Made by a program: the position numbers and the translations under genes
Notes under the pieces: generated by a model
Databases searched by the model: none
Told to the model about the DNA's origin: nothing
Seen by the model: only the letters and a program-made list of their open reading frames with translations
In this document: piece after piece, positions 15,220-25,495 of the stretch
Position numbering within the stretch: the first letter of the stretch is position 1
Layout: each line of letters opens with the position of its first letter
From: Verrucomicrobiota bacterium
GTDB lineage: Bacteria > Verrucomicrobiota > Verrucomicrobiia > Opitutales > Opitutaceae
DNA: 64,000 nucleotides
NCBI GenBank assembly: GCA_016235555.1
Contig: JACRKC010000069.1
Location: forward strand, 1 to 64,000
Reading direction: 5' to 3'

Positions 15220-16718
15220 GGGAGCTTTTGCGTTGCGCCGCAGAGCACCTGGGCGACGGCGCGGCGCCACCCCGCATGATACTGCTCGCACATCTCCCGG
15301 GACATGCCGGGACGAAAGACGGTTTCCGCGCGGGGAAGGTTCGCCAGCACGGACACCGACGGCACGAGGCCGAGGCCGAGCATTCCCATCATCGCGGCGC
15401 CGAGCGCCGAGAAGTGCGGGTTGGCCGCCACGCGCAGGTCCGTGCCGGCGAGGTCGGCCACGAATTGCATGAGAAACGCGTTGGTGGTGGCACCGCCGTC
15501 GCCATGCACGCCGCGCAGCGGCACGCCGGATTCGCGGCGCATCGCATCGAGCACGTCGCGCAGCTGGTAGGCGATCGATTCGACGGCGGCGCGCACGACG
15601 TGCCGGCGATCGCTGTGCGCACTCAGGCCGACGAGCGCGGCGCGGGCGGACTCGCTCCAGTGCGGCGCACCGAGCCCGGAGAACGCCGGCACGAGGTAAA
15701 CGCCGCCGTTGTCGGGCACGGCGCGGGCGAGCGCCTCCGTCTCGCGCACATCGGCGATGAGGCCGAGTTGATCACGGAGCCACGTGAGCGTCGCGGCCGA
15801 GCACGTGATGATGCCCTCGAAGGCATAAGTCGGTTGGCCCGCGTGGGTCCACGCCAGCGCCGTGAGCACGCCGCCGCCCGCGATGCGCGGCGTGGCGCCG
15901 ACATTGAGCAGCACGCTCGTGCCGGTGCCAAACGTCGCCTTCGCCGAGCCCGGCTCGAAGCAACGCTGGGCAAAAAGCGACGCCTGCGAATCGCCGATCA
16001 CGCCGCGGATCGGCAGCGGACGTGGGAGCGCGCCGTCGAGCGTGGTCTCGCCGAAGGACGCGGAACTGTCGCGGATCTCCGGCAGCGCGCGGCGGGGAAC
16101 CTCCCAGAGCGCGCAAAGCTCGTCGTCCCACGCGAGGCGGGTAAGATCGAAGAGCAGCGTGCGGGAGGCGTTGGTGGTGTCGGTGGCAAAGACGCGGCCC
16201 TGCGTGAAACGGTGGATAAGATAGGTGTCGATGGTGCCGATGAGCGCGGAGCCGTCGGCGAGTTTCGCGCGCAGCTCCGGGCGATGGCGGACGAGCCACT
16301 GAAGCTTCGACGCCGAAAAATAACTGTCGATCTTCAGACCGGTGCGCGCGTGGACGAACGACTCGCGGCCCGCGGCGACGTGCCCGGCACAAATCGCGTC
16401 GCCCCGGCGATCCTGCCACACGAGCGCCGGGTGGAGCGGCCGGCCGGTGGCGCGCTCGAAGACGACGATGGTTTCGCGCTGGTTGGTGATCGAGAGGCCG
16501 GCGAGGTCGGCAAATTGGTCGGGATGACGGGTGATGACGGCGCGGAGGACGGTCAGCGTGTTTTGCCAGATTTCCTCGGCGTCATGCTCGACCCAGCCCG
16601 GTTGCGGGTAGTGCTGCGCATGGTCGCGGGACTCGCGGTCGAGCGCGCGGCCCTCCGCATCGAAGAGCAGGGCCTTCGTGGCGGAGGTGCTTTGGTCGAG
16701 GGCGAGGATGAAGGGCAT
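15216..16718 (-). CDS. FGGY-family carbohydrate kinase, glycerol-kinase-like
   Basis: 500 residues, full FGGY length. Motifs: ALDQSTSATKALLFD (phosphate loop), GWVEHDAEEIW, ITNQRET with the glycerol-kinase Arg-Glu pair, SYFSASKLQWL with the substrate Tyr, GVIGDSQASLFAQ with the catalytic Asp, GTGTSVLLNVG and GDGGATTNAFLMQF. Most glycerol-contacting positions are kept; the usual GDQQAA is GDSQAS. It could be glycerol kinase, but no glpF, glpD or glpR is nearby. Its place next to a split transketolase and an isomerase suggests a ketose kinase, for example an apulose-kinase-like role. That substrate is inferred. A palindromic repeat separates it from the transketolase gene. Confidence 0.85.
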   Translation of the reverse strand: MPFILALDQSTSATKALLFDAEGRALDRESRDHAQHYPQPGWVEHDAEEIWQNTLTVLRAVITRHPDQFADLAGLSITNQRETIVVFERATGRPLHPALVWQDRRGDAICAGHVAAGRESFVHARTGLKIDSYFSASKLQWLVRHRPELRAKLADGSALIGTIDTYLIHRFTQGRVFATDTTNASRTLLFDLTRLAWDDELCALWEVPRRALPEIRDSSASFGETTLDGALPRPLPIRGVIGDSQASLFAQRCFEPGSAKATFGTGTSVLLNVGATPRIAGGGVLTALAWTHAGQPTYAFEGIITCSAATLTWLRDQLGLIADVRETEALARAVPDNGGVYLVPAFSGLGAPHWSESARAALVGLSAHSDRRHVVRAAVESIAYQLRDVLDAMRRESGVPLRGVHGDGGATTNAFLMQFVADLAGTDLRVAANPHFSALGAAMMGMLGLGLVPSVSVLANLPRAETVFRPGMSREMCEQYHAGWRRAVAQVLCGATQKLP

Positions 16719-16730
16719 TGGGTGTGAAGG

Positions 16731-16797
16731 CAGGAGCCTGCTGGCAGGCGATTCGGCGTGTTTGTGGTCAGTCCATCGCCTGCCAGCAGGCTCCTAC
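16731..16797. repeat. Palindromic repeat, CAGGAGCCTGC family, copy 1
   Basis: Inverted arms at 16731-16752 (CAGGAGCCTGCTGGCAGGCG...) and 16775-16797. Its outer GTAGGAGCC end supplies the TAG stop codon (16794-16796) of the transketolase C-subunit gene. A related copy is at 20351-20426. Confidence 0.9.
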
Positions 16798-17789
16798 AAT
16801 AAGCTGCGCGCAGTCGCGGCGAGGCCTTCCATCGAGATGCCGTAGTGGCGGAAAATGTCGGCCTGGGCGCCGGTGACGGTGTCTTCGTCGGGAAAGCCGA
16901 CGATCTTGAATGGCACGCCTGCGCGGGCCTGCAAAAGCGTGGCGGCGACGGCTTCGCCCACGCCACCGTGGACCGAGTGCTCCTCGACGGTGATGACGGC
17001 GCGACATTCCCGGCCCGCCGCGAGCACGGCAGCGGTGTCGAGCGGCTTCACCGTGTGCAGGCTGAGCACGCGCGCGGAGATGCCCTGCTCGGCGAGCGCG
17101 CCCGCGGCCAGCAACGCATGCACGACGGTCTCGCCGTTGGCGATGAACGCGACATCGCGGCCCTCGCGGAGCACGAGCGCCTTGCCCGCCTCAAACTTCG
17201 AGTCGGCGGAGTGAAGGTGGTGCATCGCGGCCTTGCCGAATCGCACGAAAACCGGGCGCGTCGCCGAAGCTGCGAAGCGAATCGCCTCGCGCGTCTCGAA
17301 ATTATCGGCCGGCACGACGATCGTGACGTTGTGGATCGCGCGGAGCGCGGCGAGGTCGTGCAACGAGTGGTGCGTGCTGCCGAGCGCACCGTAGCTCACG
17401 CCCGAGCTGATGCCGACAAGCACAGCCGGCACGTTCGAGTAGCAGATGTCGTTCTTAATCTGCTCCAGCGAGCGCGCCGTGAGGAAACACGAGGGCGAGA
17501 CGCCGAAGGCCCTCTTGCCGCAGGCGGCGAGGCCGGCGGTGATGCCGACGAGGTTCTGCTCGGCGATGCCAACCTCGACGATCTGTTGCGGCAACGCTTT
17601 GCCGTAGGGCGCGAGCTTGCCCGAGCCACGCGAGTCGGAGGTGACGGCGACGAGGTTGCGGTCGGCGGTGGCCAGGGCCTGTAGCGTGTCGGCAAACTCC
17701 TCGAGATTGGCGCGGCCCTTTTTGAGACCGAGCTTCTCGGCCATTGCTTTCGCCGCGGGCGTAAACATCGACGGGGCGGGTGCGCTCAT
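16794..17789 (-). CDS. Transketolase C-terminal subunit
   Basis: 331 residues, matching the pyrimidine-binding plus C-terminal domains of transketolase. Seen: NLVAVTSDSRGSGKLAPYGKALPQQIVEVGIAEQNLVGIAAG-type region with the catalytic Glu (EVGIAEQN), then ISSGVSYGALGSTHHSLHDLAALRAI, and the C-terminal domain from about 200 (ETVVHALLAAGALAEQG, TVEEHSVHGGVGEAVA). It works with the N-subunit encoded just upstream (ATGA overlap) as a thiamine-diphosphate enzyme moving two-carbon ketol units. Split transketolases often serve specialised pathways; one described case is apulose-4-phosphate transketolase. The stop codon TAG falls inside a palindromic repeat, so the very C-terminus may have been reshaped by insertion. 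Confidence 0.93.
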   Translation of the reverse strand: MSAPAPSMFTPAAKAMAEKLGLKKGRANLEEFADTLQALATADRNLVAVTSDSRGSGKLAPYGKALPQQIVEVGIAEQNLVGITAGLAACGKRAFGVSPSCFLTARSLEQIKNDICYSNVPAVLVGISSGVSYGALGSTHHSLHDLAALRAIHNVTIVVPADNFETREAIRFAASATRPVFVRFGKAAMHHLHSADSKFEAGKALVLREGRDVAFIANGETVVHALLAAGALAEQGISARVLSLHTVKPLDTAAVLAAGRECRAVITVEEHSVHGGVGEAVAATLLQARAGVPFKIVGFPDEDTVTGAQADIFRHYGISMEGLAATARSLL

Positions 17790-18688
17790 GATTTGGAGGT
17801 GGAGCGCGTTGACCCCAACGCGCTGGCTTGGATCGCTCCGGAGGAAAGCGCGTTGAGGGCAACGCGCTCCACCTTCACCTCGGCGGCGTCGAGTTCGGCG
17901 AGTGCTTGCGCGAGTTCCGCGTCGCTCGGCACGCCGTGGTGCCATTTGCCGACATTCTCCATGAAGCTCACGCCTTTTCCTTTCACGGTGTTGGCGATGA
18001 CGAAGAGCGGTTTGCCCGGGTGCGGCGCGGTGAGCGCGGCGGTGAGGGCGGCGTAATCATGGCCGTCCACGATGCGAACCTCCCAGCCGAAGGCGCGCCA
18101 CTTGGCGTCGAGCGGCTCGTTGGACATCACGTCGCGTGTGTGACCGGTGATCTGAAGCGTGTTGTGGTCGAGGATGGCGACCAGGTTGTCCAAGTTGTAG
18201 TGCGCGGCGGCCATCGCCGCCTCCCAGTTGGAGCCCTCGGCGAGTTCGCCGTCGCCGAGCAGTGTGAAGACGCGGAAAGCATCGCCGTCCATTTTCGATG
18301 CGAGCGCCATCCCGAGGCAGATCGGGAGGCCGTGGCCGAGCGCGCCGGTGTTCATCTCGACGCCGCGAATCTTGCGCGTGGGGTGGCCGACGTAGGGCGA
18401 TTGGTAGCGACACACCGTGGCGAGATCCGCCTCGGGAAAATAGCCGCGGGCGGAGAGCACGGCGTAAAGCGCCTCGACGCAGTGGCCTTTGCTCTGGACG
18501 TAGCGGTCGCGCGTCGGCGAATCGACGGTCCCGGGCGTCACGCGAAGCACGCGGTGGTAGAGGACGTTCAGGATGTCGAGGCACGAGAGGCCGCCGCCGG
18601 TGTGGCCGGCGCCGGCGTCATGGATGAGACGCAGCATCCGCCGGCGCAACGCGACGGCTTTGAGGGCGAGTTGGTGATCGGAGAGCAT
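17786..18688 (-). CDS. Transketolase N-terminal subunit
   Basis: 300 residues, the thiamine-diphosphate-binding half. Motifs: LIHDAGAGHTGGGLSCLDIL, DRYVQSKGHCVEALYAVL, TGALGHGLP and the GDG...N cofactor motif in LLGDGELAEGSNWEAAMAAAHYNLDNL. Family-like sequence ends near residue 270. Residues about 272-297 (VALNALSSGAIQASALGSTR and flanks) are encoded by a palindromic repeat at 17798-17873, an in-frame C-terminal addition that reaches the start of the next gene. The ATG at 18688 is preferred over a further upstream in-frame start because the family begins near LSDHQLALKAVALRRRML. It acts with the C-subunit in the proposed ketose pathway. Confidence 0.93.
   Translation of the reverse strand: MLSDHQLALKAVALRRRMLRLIHDAGAGHTGGGLSCLDILNVLYHRVLRVTPGTVDSPTRDRYVQSKGHCVEALYAVLSARGYFPEADLATVCRYQSPYVGHPTRKIRGVEMNTGALGHGLPICLGMALASKMDGDAFRVFTLLGDGELAEGSNWEAAMAAAHYNLDNLVAILDHNTLQITGHTRDVMSNEPLDAKWRAFGWEVRIVDGHDYAALTAALTAPHPGKPLFVIANTVKGKGVSFMENVGKWHHGVPSDAELAQALAELDAAEVKVERVALNALSSGAIQASALGSTRSTSKS
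17798..17873. repeat. Palindromic repeat inside the 3' end of the transketolase N-subunit gene
   Basis: Arms GGTGGAGCGCGTTG at 17798-17811 and CAACGCGCTCCACC at 17860-17873, with an inner imperfect hairpin. It is open in the minus-strand frame, so it extends the upstream protein and forms the leader of the next start codon at 17789. A related element lies at 34484-34530. Confidence 0.9.
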
Positions 18689-18738
18689 CGGACGGTCTTT
18701 AACCACGGATTGCACGGATGAACACGGGCTCAAACACT

Positions 18739-18833
18739 GTCATTCTGAGCGAAGCGGAGAATCCAGCAGGAGAAACGCATCCTGAAACCGTGGCGAGAAT
18801 CCAACTGGATTCTTCGCTGCGCTCAGAATGACA
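18739..18833. repeat. Palindromic repeat TGTCATTCTGAGCG family, copy 1
   Basis: 28-bp near-perfect arms at 18739-18766 (TGTCATTCTGAGCGAAGC...) and 18806-18833 (...GCTCAGAATGACA). It lies between the isomerase and the transketolase N-subunit genes. The second copy is at 26203-26298. Confidence 0.92.
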
Positions 18834-18859
18834 AACCTCGGTGGCTACACTCTTCTCTT

Positions 18860-20302
18860 TCATTCGTTTCGCGGTTCGTGGTGGTAGACTTCCCAGCCGA
18901 GATAGCGGCCGAACGCCTCTTCAAGCACGGCGGCGGTGTGCGAGGCGTTCATCACGACGTGGTGCTCGAAGCCCTCGCGGCAGACGTGGCGCATGAGGTG
19001 CTGCAGCTTCGGCACACGGGCGACGGCGCGGTTGCCGAAGGTCTTCAGGTCGTCGTTGGTCAACTCGCCTTCGCCAACGTAGGTGCGGATGACGCCCGCG
19101 GCGTCGTCGGTCGTGATGCGGCCATAAGTGAGCGGCGCGGCGGGCGTGCGGCCGTCGAGCGCGCCCCAGGTGTTCTCGACGCCGAGCGTGGAGCCGAGGA
19201 TGGGCGCGTTGAGGACCTTGATGTCGGGGAGGAAAGACTTGGCCCAGTTGCCGCAGTGGAAGAGCACGCATTTGTCGTCGGCGGTGCCGTAGTTGTTGTT
19301 CCAGTCGACGAGTGCGCTCGGCGAATTCGACGCGAGCTGCATCGCATACATCGTGAGCACGCCGGTGACATCGACTTCGCAGGCGCTGGGCAGGAAGTTC
19401 TCGCTCATCATGCTCATCGAGGTGCAGACGTTGCAGCCGTGATTGGCCTGCACGGAGGTCCAGCACTGGATGGCGGTGGCGTCGAGGTGGTTGGCCGCCA
19501 CGAAGTCGTCGAGCACCACGCCGAGGCGGGCCATCTGGGCGAGCTTGGTCGGCGGGACGGCGGTGGCGTTGGCGTAGGCTTTGATCTCGTCGACTTTGGA
19601 CAAGAGCCGCTTGTCGGCGTCGCCGATCTTGCCCGCGGCGCCGAGGATTTCGGAAAGATCCACGGTGGTGACGCTGATGCCGTGGCGCTCGAGGAGTTTC
19701 TCGGAGTAGCGGACAGTGTTGAACGCTCCCGGGCGGGCGCCGACCGCACCGAGCCGGACGCCGCGCACACCGCGCACGACGCGGCACACGGCGACGAAGC
19801 GCTGCAGGTCGGCGCGAAACGAGGCGTCGAGCGGATGCACGACGTGTTTCGTCGTGAGTGAGTAGGCGATGCCGGCCTGGCGGAGATTGTTGCAGACGGA
19901 GATCTTGCCGCAGAACGAGTCGCGGCGGCGCACGACATCGAGCTTGTCGAGCTCGTCGGGGTAGCCTTGCACGAGCACCGGGACATTGAGGCCGGCGAGT
20001 TTGAGCGTGTCGGCGACGCCTTTCTCGTCGCCGAAGTTTGGCAGACACACGAGCACGCCGTTGATTTTGTCGCGATGGCGACGGAAGAGGTCCGCGCATT
20101 TGCGCGCGTCGTTGTGCGTCTCGACGCCGCCGAGTTTCGTCTCGGCCGGGTCGAGCATGACGGCGTCAAGGCCGAGCTCGCCAAAGAGCTTCACGACGTC
20201 GGCGCGCGCCTCGGGCACGAGCTTGTCAGGGAAGAAGTCGCGGTTGCCGAAGATGACGCCGATCGTCGTCGGCGATGGGACTTTGGAGTTGGGAGAGGGC
20301 AT
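18860..20302 (-). CDS. L-fucose/L-arabinose isomerase-fold family protein
   Basis: 480 residues, no signal peptide. It follows the FucI/AraA fold: an N-terminal Rossmann-like half (IGVIFGNRDFFPDKLV, INGVLVCLPNFGDEKGV, VPVLVQGYPDEL) and a C-terminal half with plausible metal ligands Glu309 (CEVD), Asp333 (VDWNN) and His349 (FHCGN), the E-D-H set expected for this superfamily. Such enzymes interconvert aldoses and ketoses with Mn(II). In this operon it would feed a ketose to the FGGY kinase and the split transketolase. Specificity cannot be read from sequence: no fuculose or rhamnulose aldolase is present, which argues against classical fucose catabolism. Repeats flank it on both sides. Confidence 0.85.
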   Translation of the reverse strand: MPSPNSKVPSPTTIGVIFGNRDFFPDKLVPEARADVVKLFGELGLDAVMLDPAETKLGGVETHNDARKCADLFRRHRDKINGVLVCLPNFGDEKGVADTLKLAGLNVPVLVQGYPDELDKLDVVRRRDSFCGKISVCNNLRQAGIAYSLTTKHVVHPLDASFRADLQRFVAVCRVVRGVRGVRLGAVGARPGAFNTVRYSEKLLERHGISVTTVDLSEILGAAGKIGDADKRLLSKVDEIKAYANATAVPPTKLAQMARLGVVLDDFVAANHLDATAIQCWTSVQANHGCNVCTSMSMMSENFLPSACEVDVTGVLTMYAMQLASNSPSALVDWNNNYGTADDKCVLFHCGNWAKSFLPDIKVLNAPILGSTLGVENTWGALDGRTPAAPLTYGRITTDDAAGVIRTYVGEGELTNDDLKTFGNRAVARVPKLQHLMRHVCREGFEHHVVMNASHTAAVLEEAFGRYLGWEVYHHEPRNE

Positions 20303-20350
20303 CGGAAAAGTGATTTTAGAGGTTGCCGGAAAACAGACGGAGCCGAGACG

Positions 20351-20426
20351 CAGGAGCCTGCCTGCAGGCGATTCGGCGCACGCGGCGACTCACCAGATCC
20401 TGAATCGCCTGCAAGCAGGCTCCTAC
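20351..20426. repeat. Palindromic repeat, CAGGAGCCTGC family, copy 2
   Basis: Arms from 20351 (CAGGAGCCTGCCTGCAGGCG) and 20403-20426 (AATCGCCTGCAAGCAGGCTC...). It lies in the 150-bp gap between the first DUF1593 gene and the isomerase gene and shares arms and part of the loop (ATTCGGCG) with 16731-16797. Confidence 0.9.
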
Positions 20427-20452
20427 CTTCCGTTGGCGTAAGTTCATGGGAG

Positions 20453-21883
20453 TCACGGCACGACGTTGACGATGACGCGCGCGTAGCGCGTGAGCCGCGG
20501 CGTGCCGTGGTCGGTCACGGCGAGGATGACGTGCATCGCGCCCGTGCCGGGCGGCATGACGCGGCTCGTGGGGACGTTGAACCAGGCATTCTTTTGATCG
20601 TGGTTCTTGATTTCAAGCGGCTGGCCGGAACGCGCGCTGGAGAGCGGGAAAGTGCCGGCCTCGTTGTAGTAGAACCACTCGTAGGACAGCGCATCGCCAT
20701 CCGGATCAGTGGTGCCTTCGGCGCTCAGATCGACGCGCGCGCCGCGTTTGGCGGTGAGCGCGGCGGCGTGCGCGAGCTTGGGCGCGGGCGGGTGATTGGC
20801 GCCGGGCCGCGGCCTGATCGTCCAATCCATGCGCGCGGCGAAGTCGTTTTGACAGGCGGAACGCCAGCGCCAGATCGTGGCGTGGTTGTTGTCGTGCCAG
20901 CGGCCGTCGATGCCGAGGACCTCGTCGTCGGCGTCGGTCCAGAACGGACGCGTCTCCGGCGCGGCGTGCCACTTCTGCGGACGCGGCGTGTAGAACTCGT
21001 AGCGTCCGCCCCACCCGCCCCAGTTCGGATGCTCGGAATCGGTCAGGCCGTTGTTGATGAGGTTGAGGAAACTCGGCGTGTCGCCCTCCATCAGAAAGTC
21101 CCAGCGCGGATATTCGGCGCCGAGCGGGCCCTTGCGGCGGATATTGGTTTCGAGCCACTCGTTGGTCACGAGCGTGAAATCCGCGCCGGCGCTGCGCGCA
21201 TGGAAATAGTCGCCGCTGATGCCGCTCCACGTGGCGTGGTGGTAGGCGCCACCCGCGTTGTAGCCCGGGCTCGTGATATAGAACAACGCGGGAAACTCCT
21301 TCCGCAGCCACGGGCCGGAGTCGTCTTGATCGGAGATCGTGTAAACGCGGACCTTGGCAACGAACTTCGCGAGCGCGTCGGCGGAACGCGTGGCGCGGAC
21401 TTTCCACAGGGCCTGCGCGAGCACGCTCGGGCCGCCCCACACGGGCACCCACACGGGGCGCGGGTCCTCGCGATCCACGGCGCGAATCAGGAGCGCGGAG
21501 GCCGGCGAGTCCTTGCCCTGCCCGACGCCCTCCATGCCGTAAACGGGCAGCCCTTCGGTGACACGCGCGAGCAGGTAGTCCCCGGTCGGGAAACCGGGCT
21601 CGTGCAGCTCGAGGTTGTCGCGCACTTTGCCGTAAGCGGCGACGATGCGGCGGATGGTCTGCGGGGCGACGCGCGTGCGCTGGTGCGTGGAAGTCGTGGC
21701 GGCGAGGCCCTCGATGTCGAAGTGGTTCGCGTAGGTGAGAAAACGCACCATCGACATGGCGTCGTCGGGCTCGTTCTCGATGTCGGTGAGGACGAACACG
21801 CGAGGTTTTTCGGCGGCCGAAAAACCTAAGGTAAAGGCCGCGGAGAAAACCGCGAGGAGGGCGAAGGCGGTGCGGAGCTTCAT
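20453..21883 (-). CDS. Secreted DUF1593 protein 1 (nucleoside-hydrolase-like, Sde182-type)
   Basis: 476 residues, longest of three tandem paralogues. A signal peptide ([24 protein letters not shown]) is followed by a nucleoside-hydrolase-like domain with the N-terminal acidic motif [13 protein letters not shown], a pattern that binds calcium and catalyses glycosyl transfer to water in nucleoside hydrolases. From about residue 385 a beta-rich C-terminal domain follows ([20 protein letters not shown]), as in Sde182-type proteins. The family is often labelled cellulose-binding, but catalysis is uncharacterised. An ATGA overlap with the preceding paralogue shows translational coupling. In this locus a periplasmic furanosidase role is proposed; this is inference. 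Confidence 0.82.
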   Translation of the reverse strand: MKLRTAFALLAVFSAAFTLGFSAAEKPRVFVLTDIENEPDDAMSMVRFLTYANHFDIEGLAATTSTHQRTRVAPQTIRRIVAAYGKVRDNLELHEPGFPTGDYLLARVTEGLPVYGMEGVGQGKDSPASALLIRAVDREDPRPVWVPVWGGPSVLAQALWKVRATRSADALAKFVAKVRVYTISDQDDSGPWLRKEFPALFYITSPGYNAGGAYHHATWSGISGDYFHARSAGADFTLVTNEWLETNIRRKGPLGAEYPRWDFLMEGDTPSFLNLINNGLTDSEHPNWGGWGGRYEFYTPRPQKWHAAPETRPFWTDADDEVLGIDGRWHDNNHATIWRWRSACQNDFAARMDWTIRPRPGANHPPAPKLAHAAALTAKRGARVDLSAEGTTDPDGDALSYEWFYYNEAGTFPLSSARSGQPLEIKNHDQKNAWFNVPTSRVMPPGTGAMHVILAVTDHGTPRLTRYARVIVNVVP

Positions 21884-23276
21884 GGGTTGGGGGATTTGCA
21901 GCGGAGCATTCGCGCGGCGAAGTCGCGGAGAAACTCCTCCCGCCAGCGGCTGACGGTCTTCACACCGTGCTGGCCGCCTTGCACGAGCTCGGGCGAGAGA
22001 TCGTCGGCCCACCAGTTCGGATGTTGGGCGGACGGGCGCGACGCGGCGTCGGGCGGCGTGAGAAACGACGTGATGCTCCCGGTCTGGCCGTTGAGCCCGG
22101 CCCAGTCGCTGTAGATGGTGTAATTCCACGTGCGCGCTGCTTTCGGCGAGAAACGGAAGCGCAGCCTGCCGGTCGTCGGGTCAACGGTGCCGGGGATCAT
22201 CTGGTTTTCCATCGCGAGGTGCGCCCGGTGCGACACGGGCTTGCCTTCGCCCGGAGGAATCTCGATTTGGACGATGGCGTAGACTTCGACGCGATCCGCG
22301 GCGGTGGTCAGCCGATCGAAAACTGCGCGCGGCCGGTCCCACGCGCGGATGAAGCTGCCACCCCAATGCGGCTTCGCCGGATCCTCCGGATCGGCGCTGA
22401 GCAAATAGGCGACGCTCGGCGTGTCGCCCATCTTCATCGAACCGCCGCTGTAGTTCGCGAGGTAGTCACCGAGCGCGCCGTGTCCGGCCACATGCCGCCT
22501 GATGAACTCGGCGTTGCCCCACTCGCCCTGCTGATTGCCGCCGACGAACCAACCGGTGTAGGTCGAGTTCGCCTCGATGATCCAGAGGGCGCGGTGGTGC
22601 TGCTCGATATAGTCGTAGGCATTGGTGCTCCACTTCTTGTTCGGGCCGCCGATCCAATAAACGCGGAGCTTCGGTAAGATGTCGGGCGCGTCGTGCAGCG
22701 CCTGCGCGACATCGTCGAGGCCGCCCCATCCGAGCACCCACAACGGCCGCGGATCGGGGCGCCGCGCGCACTCGATGATCCACTGCGAGCCTTCGCTGGG
22801 GACGTCGTGGCCGGCATCGCCGACGGCGTCTGGTGCGCCTTGCTTTGTGATCGCGCGGAGCGCCGCGGGCGTCGGGTAACGCACGGAGTGTGTGCGCAGG
22901 GTGGCGAAATCTTTCTCGTAGGCGTCGATCGTGCCGAGGATGTCTTTCTTGCGGCCCGGGCCGTAGGGCGACGCGATCAGGCCCTCGAGTTCGAGCGTGT
23001 CGGCATACAACAACACATGCGCCATCGATTGATTGTCGTCCTGATCGGTGCCGCCGATGTCGCTGGATACGATCACGCGGTGGCGCGAGGTCCCGGTTTC
23101 AGCCGCGAAGGAAAAAGCAGGCACAAACGTCAGTAGCATCCACGCGAGCCAGGCACGCAGGTAGGGCCGGCTCTCCGAGCCGGCCTGGGTTTGCGGCCAC
23201 GAAGCGTAAAGATGCACGCGGAAACTCAGGCCGGCTCGGAGAGCCGGCCCCACCTCTGAAAGGACGATTCGGTCGC

Positions 23277-23280
<4 letters not shown>
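21880..23280 (-). CDS. Secreted DUF1593 protein 2
   Basis: 466 residues if begun at the coupled ATG (23280, overlapping the previous stop by 4 bp). The signature [20 protein letters not shown] starts near residue 70, followed by the same domain order as its neighbours ([55 protein letters not shown]). Residues 9-40 are encoded by a palindromic repeat at 23161-23255, placed between the ATG and the true signal peptide ([21 protein letters not shown]). An internal ATG at 23139 would give a 419-residue protein beginning MLLTFVPAF, which looks more natural. Which start is used decides whether the repeat is translated. Function as for the paralogues: unproven glycan hydrolase. Confidence 0.8.
23161..23255. 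repeat. Palindromic repeat at the 5' end of the second DUF1593 gene
   Basis: Arms 23161-23186 (GTAGGGCCGGCTCTCCGAGC...) and 23228-23255 (AGGCCGGCTCGGAGAGCCGG...). It is open in the minus-strand frame between the coupled ATG at 23280 and the signal-peptide codons. Confidence 0.9.
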
Positions 23281-24511
<1,231 letters not shown>

Positions 24512-24515
<4 letters not shown>

Positions 24516-25495
24516 GTGGTGTCGCGCGAGGAGGCGTTGAGTTTGTCGATCGCCACGGCGAGGAGGATGACGGCGCCCTTGATCACCTGCTGCCAGAAGG
24601 GCGACACATTGAGCAGAAACAGCCCATTGTTGAGCACGCCGATGATGAGGCAGCCGAGCACGGTGCCGCCGATGGTGCCGCGCCCGCCGGAGAGCGAGGT
24701 GCCGCCGATGACGACGGCGGCGATGGCGTCGAGTTCGTAGCCGAGCCCGGCGGTCGGCTGGGCGGAGTCGAGTCGCGCAGTGACGAGCAGGCCCGCCACA
24801 CCGGCGAGCGCGCCCGCGAGCGCGTAAACGGAAAAACGGATGCGCGCGACGGCGAGGCCCGCGAGGCGCGCGGTGAGCTCGTTGCTACCGACGGCATACA
24901 CGTGACGACCGAACACGGAGTGGCGCGCGACGAGCGCAAACCAACCCGCGAGCGTCGCGACGATCCACACGGGCATCGGCACGCCGAGCGGCGCGCCCGT
25001 GCCGAGATAGCCGAAACGCGGCCCGAGATCGGTGATGGGGAATCCGCCGGTCCAGAGCATGGTGAGCCCGCGCCCGATGCTCAACATGCCGAGCGTCGCG
25101 ATGAACGGCGGCAGGCGCAGCGCGGTGACGGCGAGGCCATTCACCGCGCCGAGCGCGAGGCCGACCACGATCGCGGCGACGATGGCGCCGGTGAGCGTGA
25201 AATCGAGCCGCACCCCGAGCACGGGAAGGGGCAGTCCGCTTTTGAACAACCCGGCGGCCACCGCGCCCGCGAGCCCGAGGGTCGCCCCGACGGAAAGGTC
25301 GATGCCACCGCTCACGATCACGAGCGTGAGGCCGACCGAAAGGCAGAGGTTCACGGAAATCTGGCGCAGGATGTTCCAGCCGTTGTCCGTGGTGAGAAAT
25401 TTGTCCGACAGCAGGCTCAGCACCACGGCCATGACCACCAGCGCGAGCAGCGACTGGAAGCGGGCGAGAAACTCGCGTGAGGCGGGACGCGTCAT
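24512..25495 (-). CDS. RbsC-type sugar ABC transporter permease
   Basis: 327 residues with about ten hydrophobic segments, the size and pattern of the BPD_transp_2 family (ribose, xylose and related importers). Family stretches: NLCLSVGLTLVIVSGGIDLSVGATLGLAGA, AVNGLAVTALRLPPFIATLGM, YAVGSNELTARLAGL and ELDAIAAVVIGGTSLSGGRGT. It should pair with the binding protein at 26334. The partner ATPase (RbsA-type, about 500 residues with two nucleotide-binding domains) is not in the window. Both ends overlap neighbours by 4 bp (DUF2291 gene and DUF1593 protein 3), so no space remains for it here. Confidence 0.92.

Noticed and set aside
15216-16718. Ordinary glycerol utilisation
   Set aside because: The kinase resembles GlpK, but no glycerol facilitator, glycerol-3-phosphate dehydrogenase or GlpR is adjacent, and the gene is embedded in a sugar operon.
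15216-18688. Sulfoquinovose breakdown by a sulfo-transketolase route
   Set aside because: That route also uses a split transketolase and isomerases, but it does not need an FGGY kinase, and no sulfoquinovosidase or sulfonate exporter is seen. Kept only as an alternative.
18860-20302. Classical L-fucose or L-arabinose catabolism
   Set aside because: Only the isomerase fold fits. No fuculose or ribulose kinase of the right subgroup, no class II aldolase and no ribulose-phosphate epimerase is nearby; a split transketolase is present instead.
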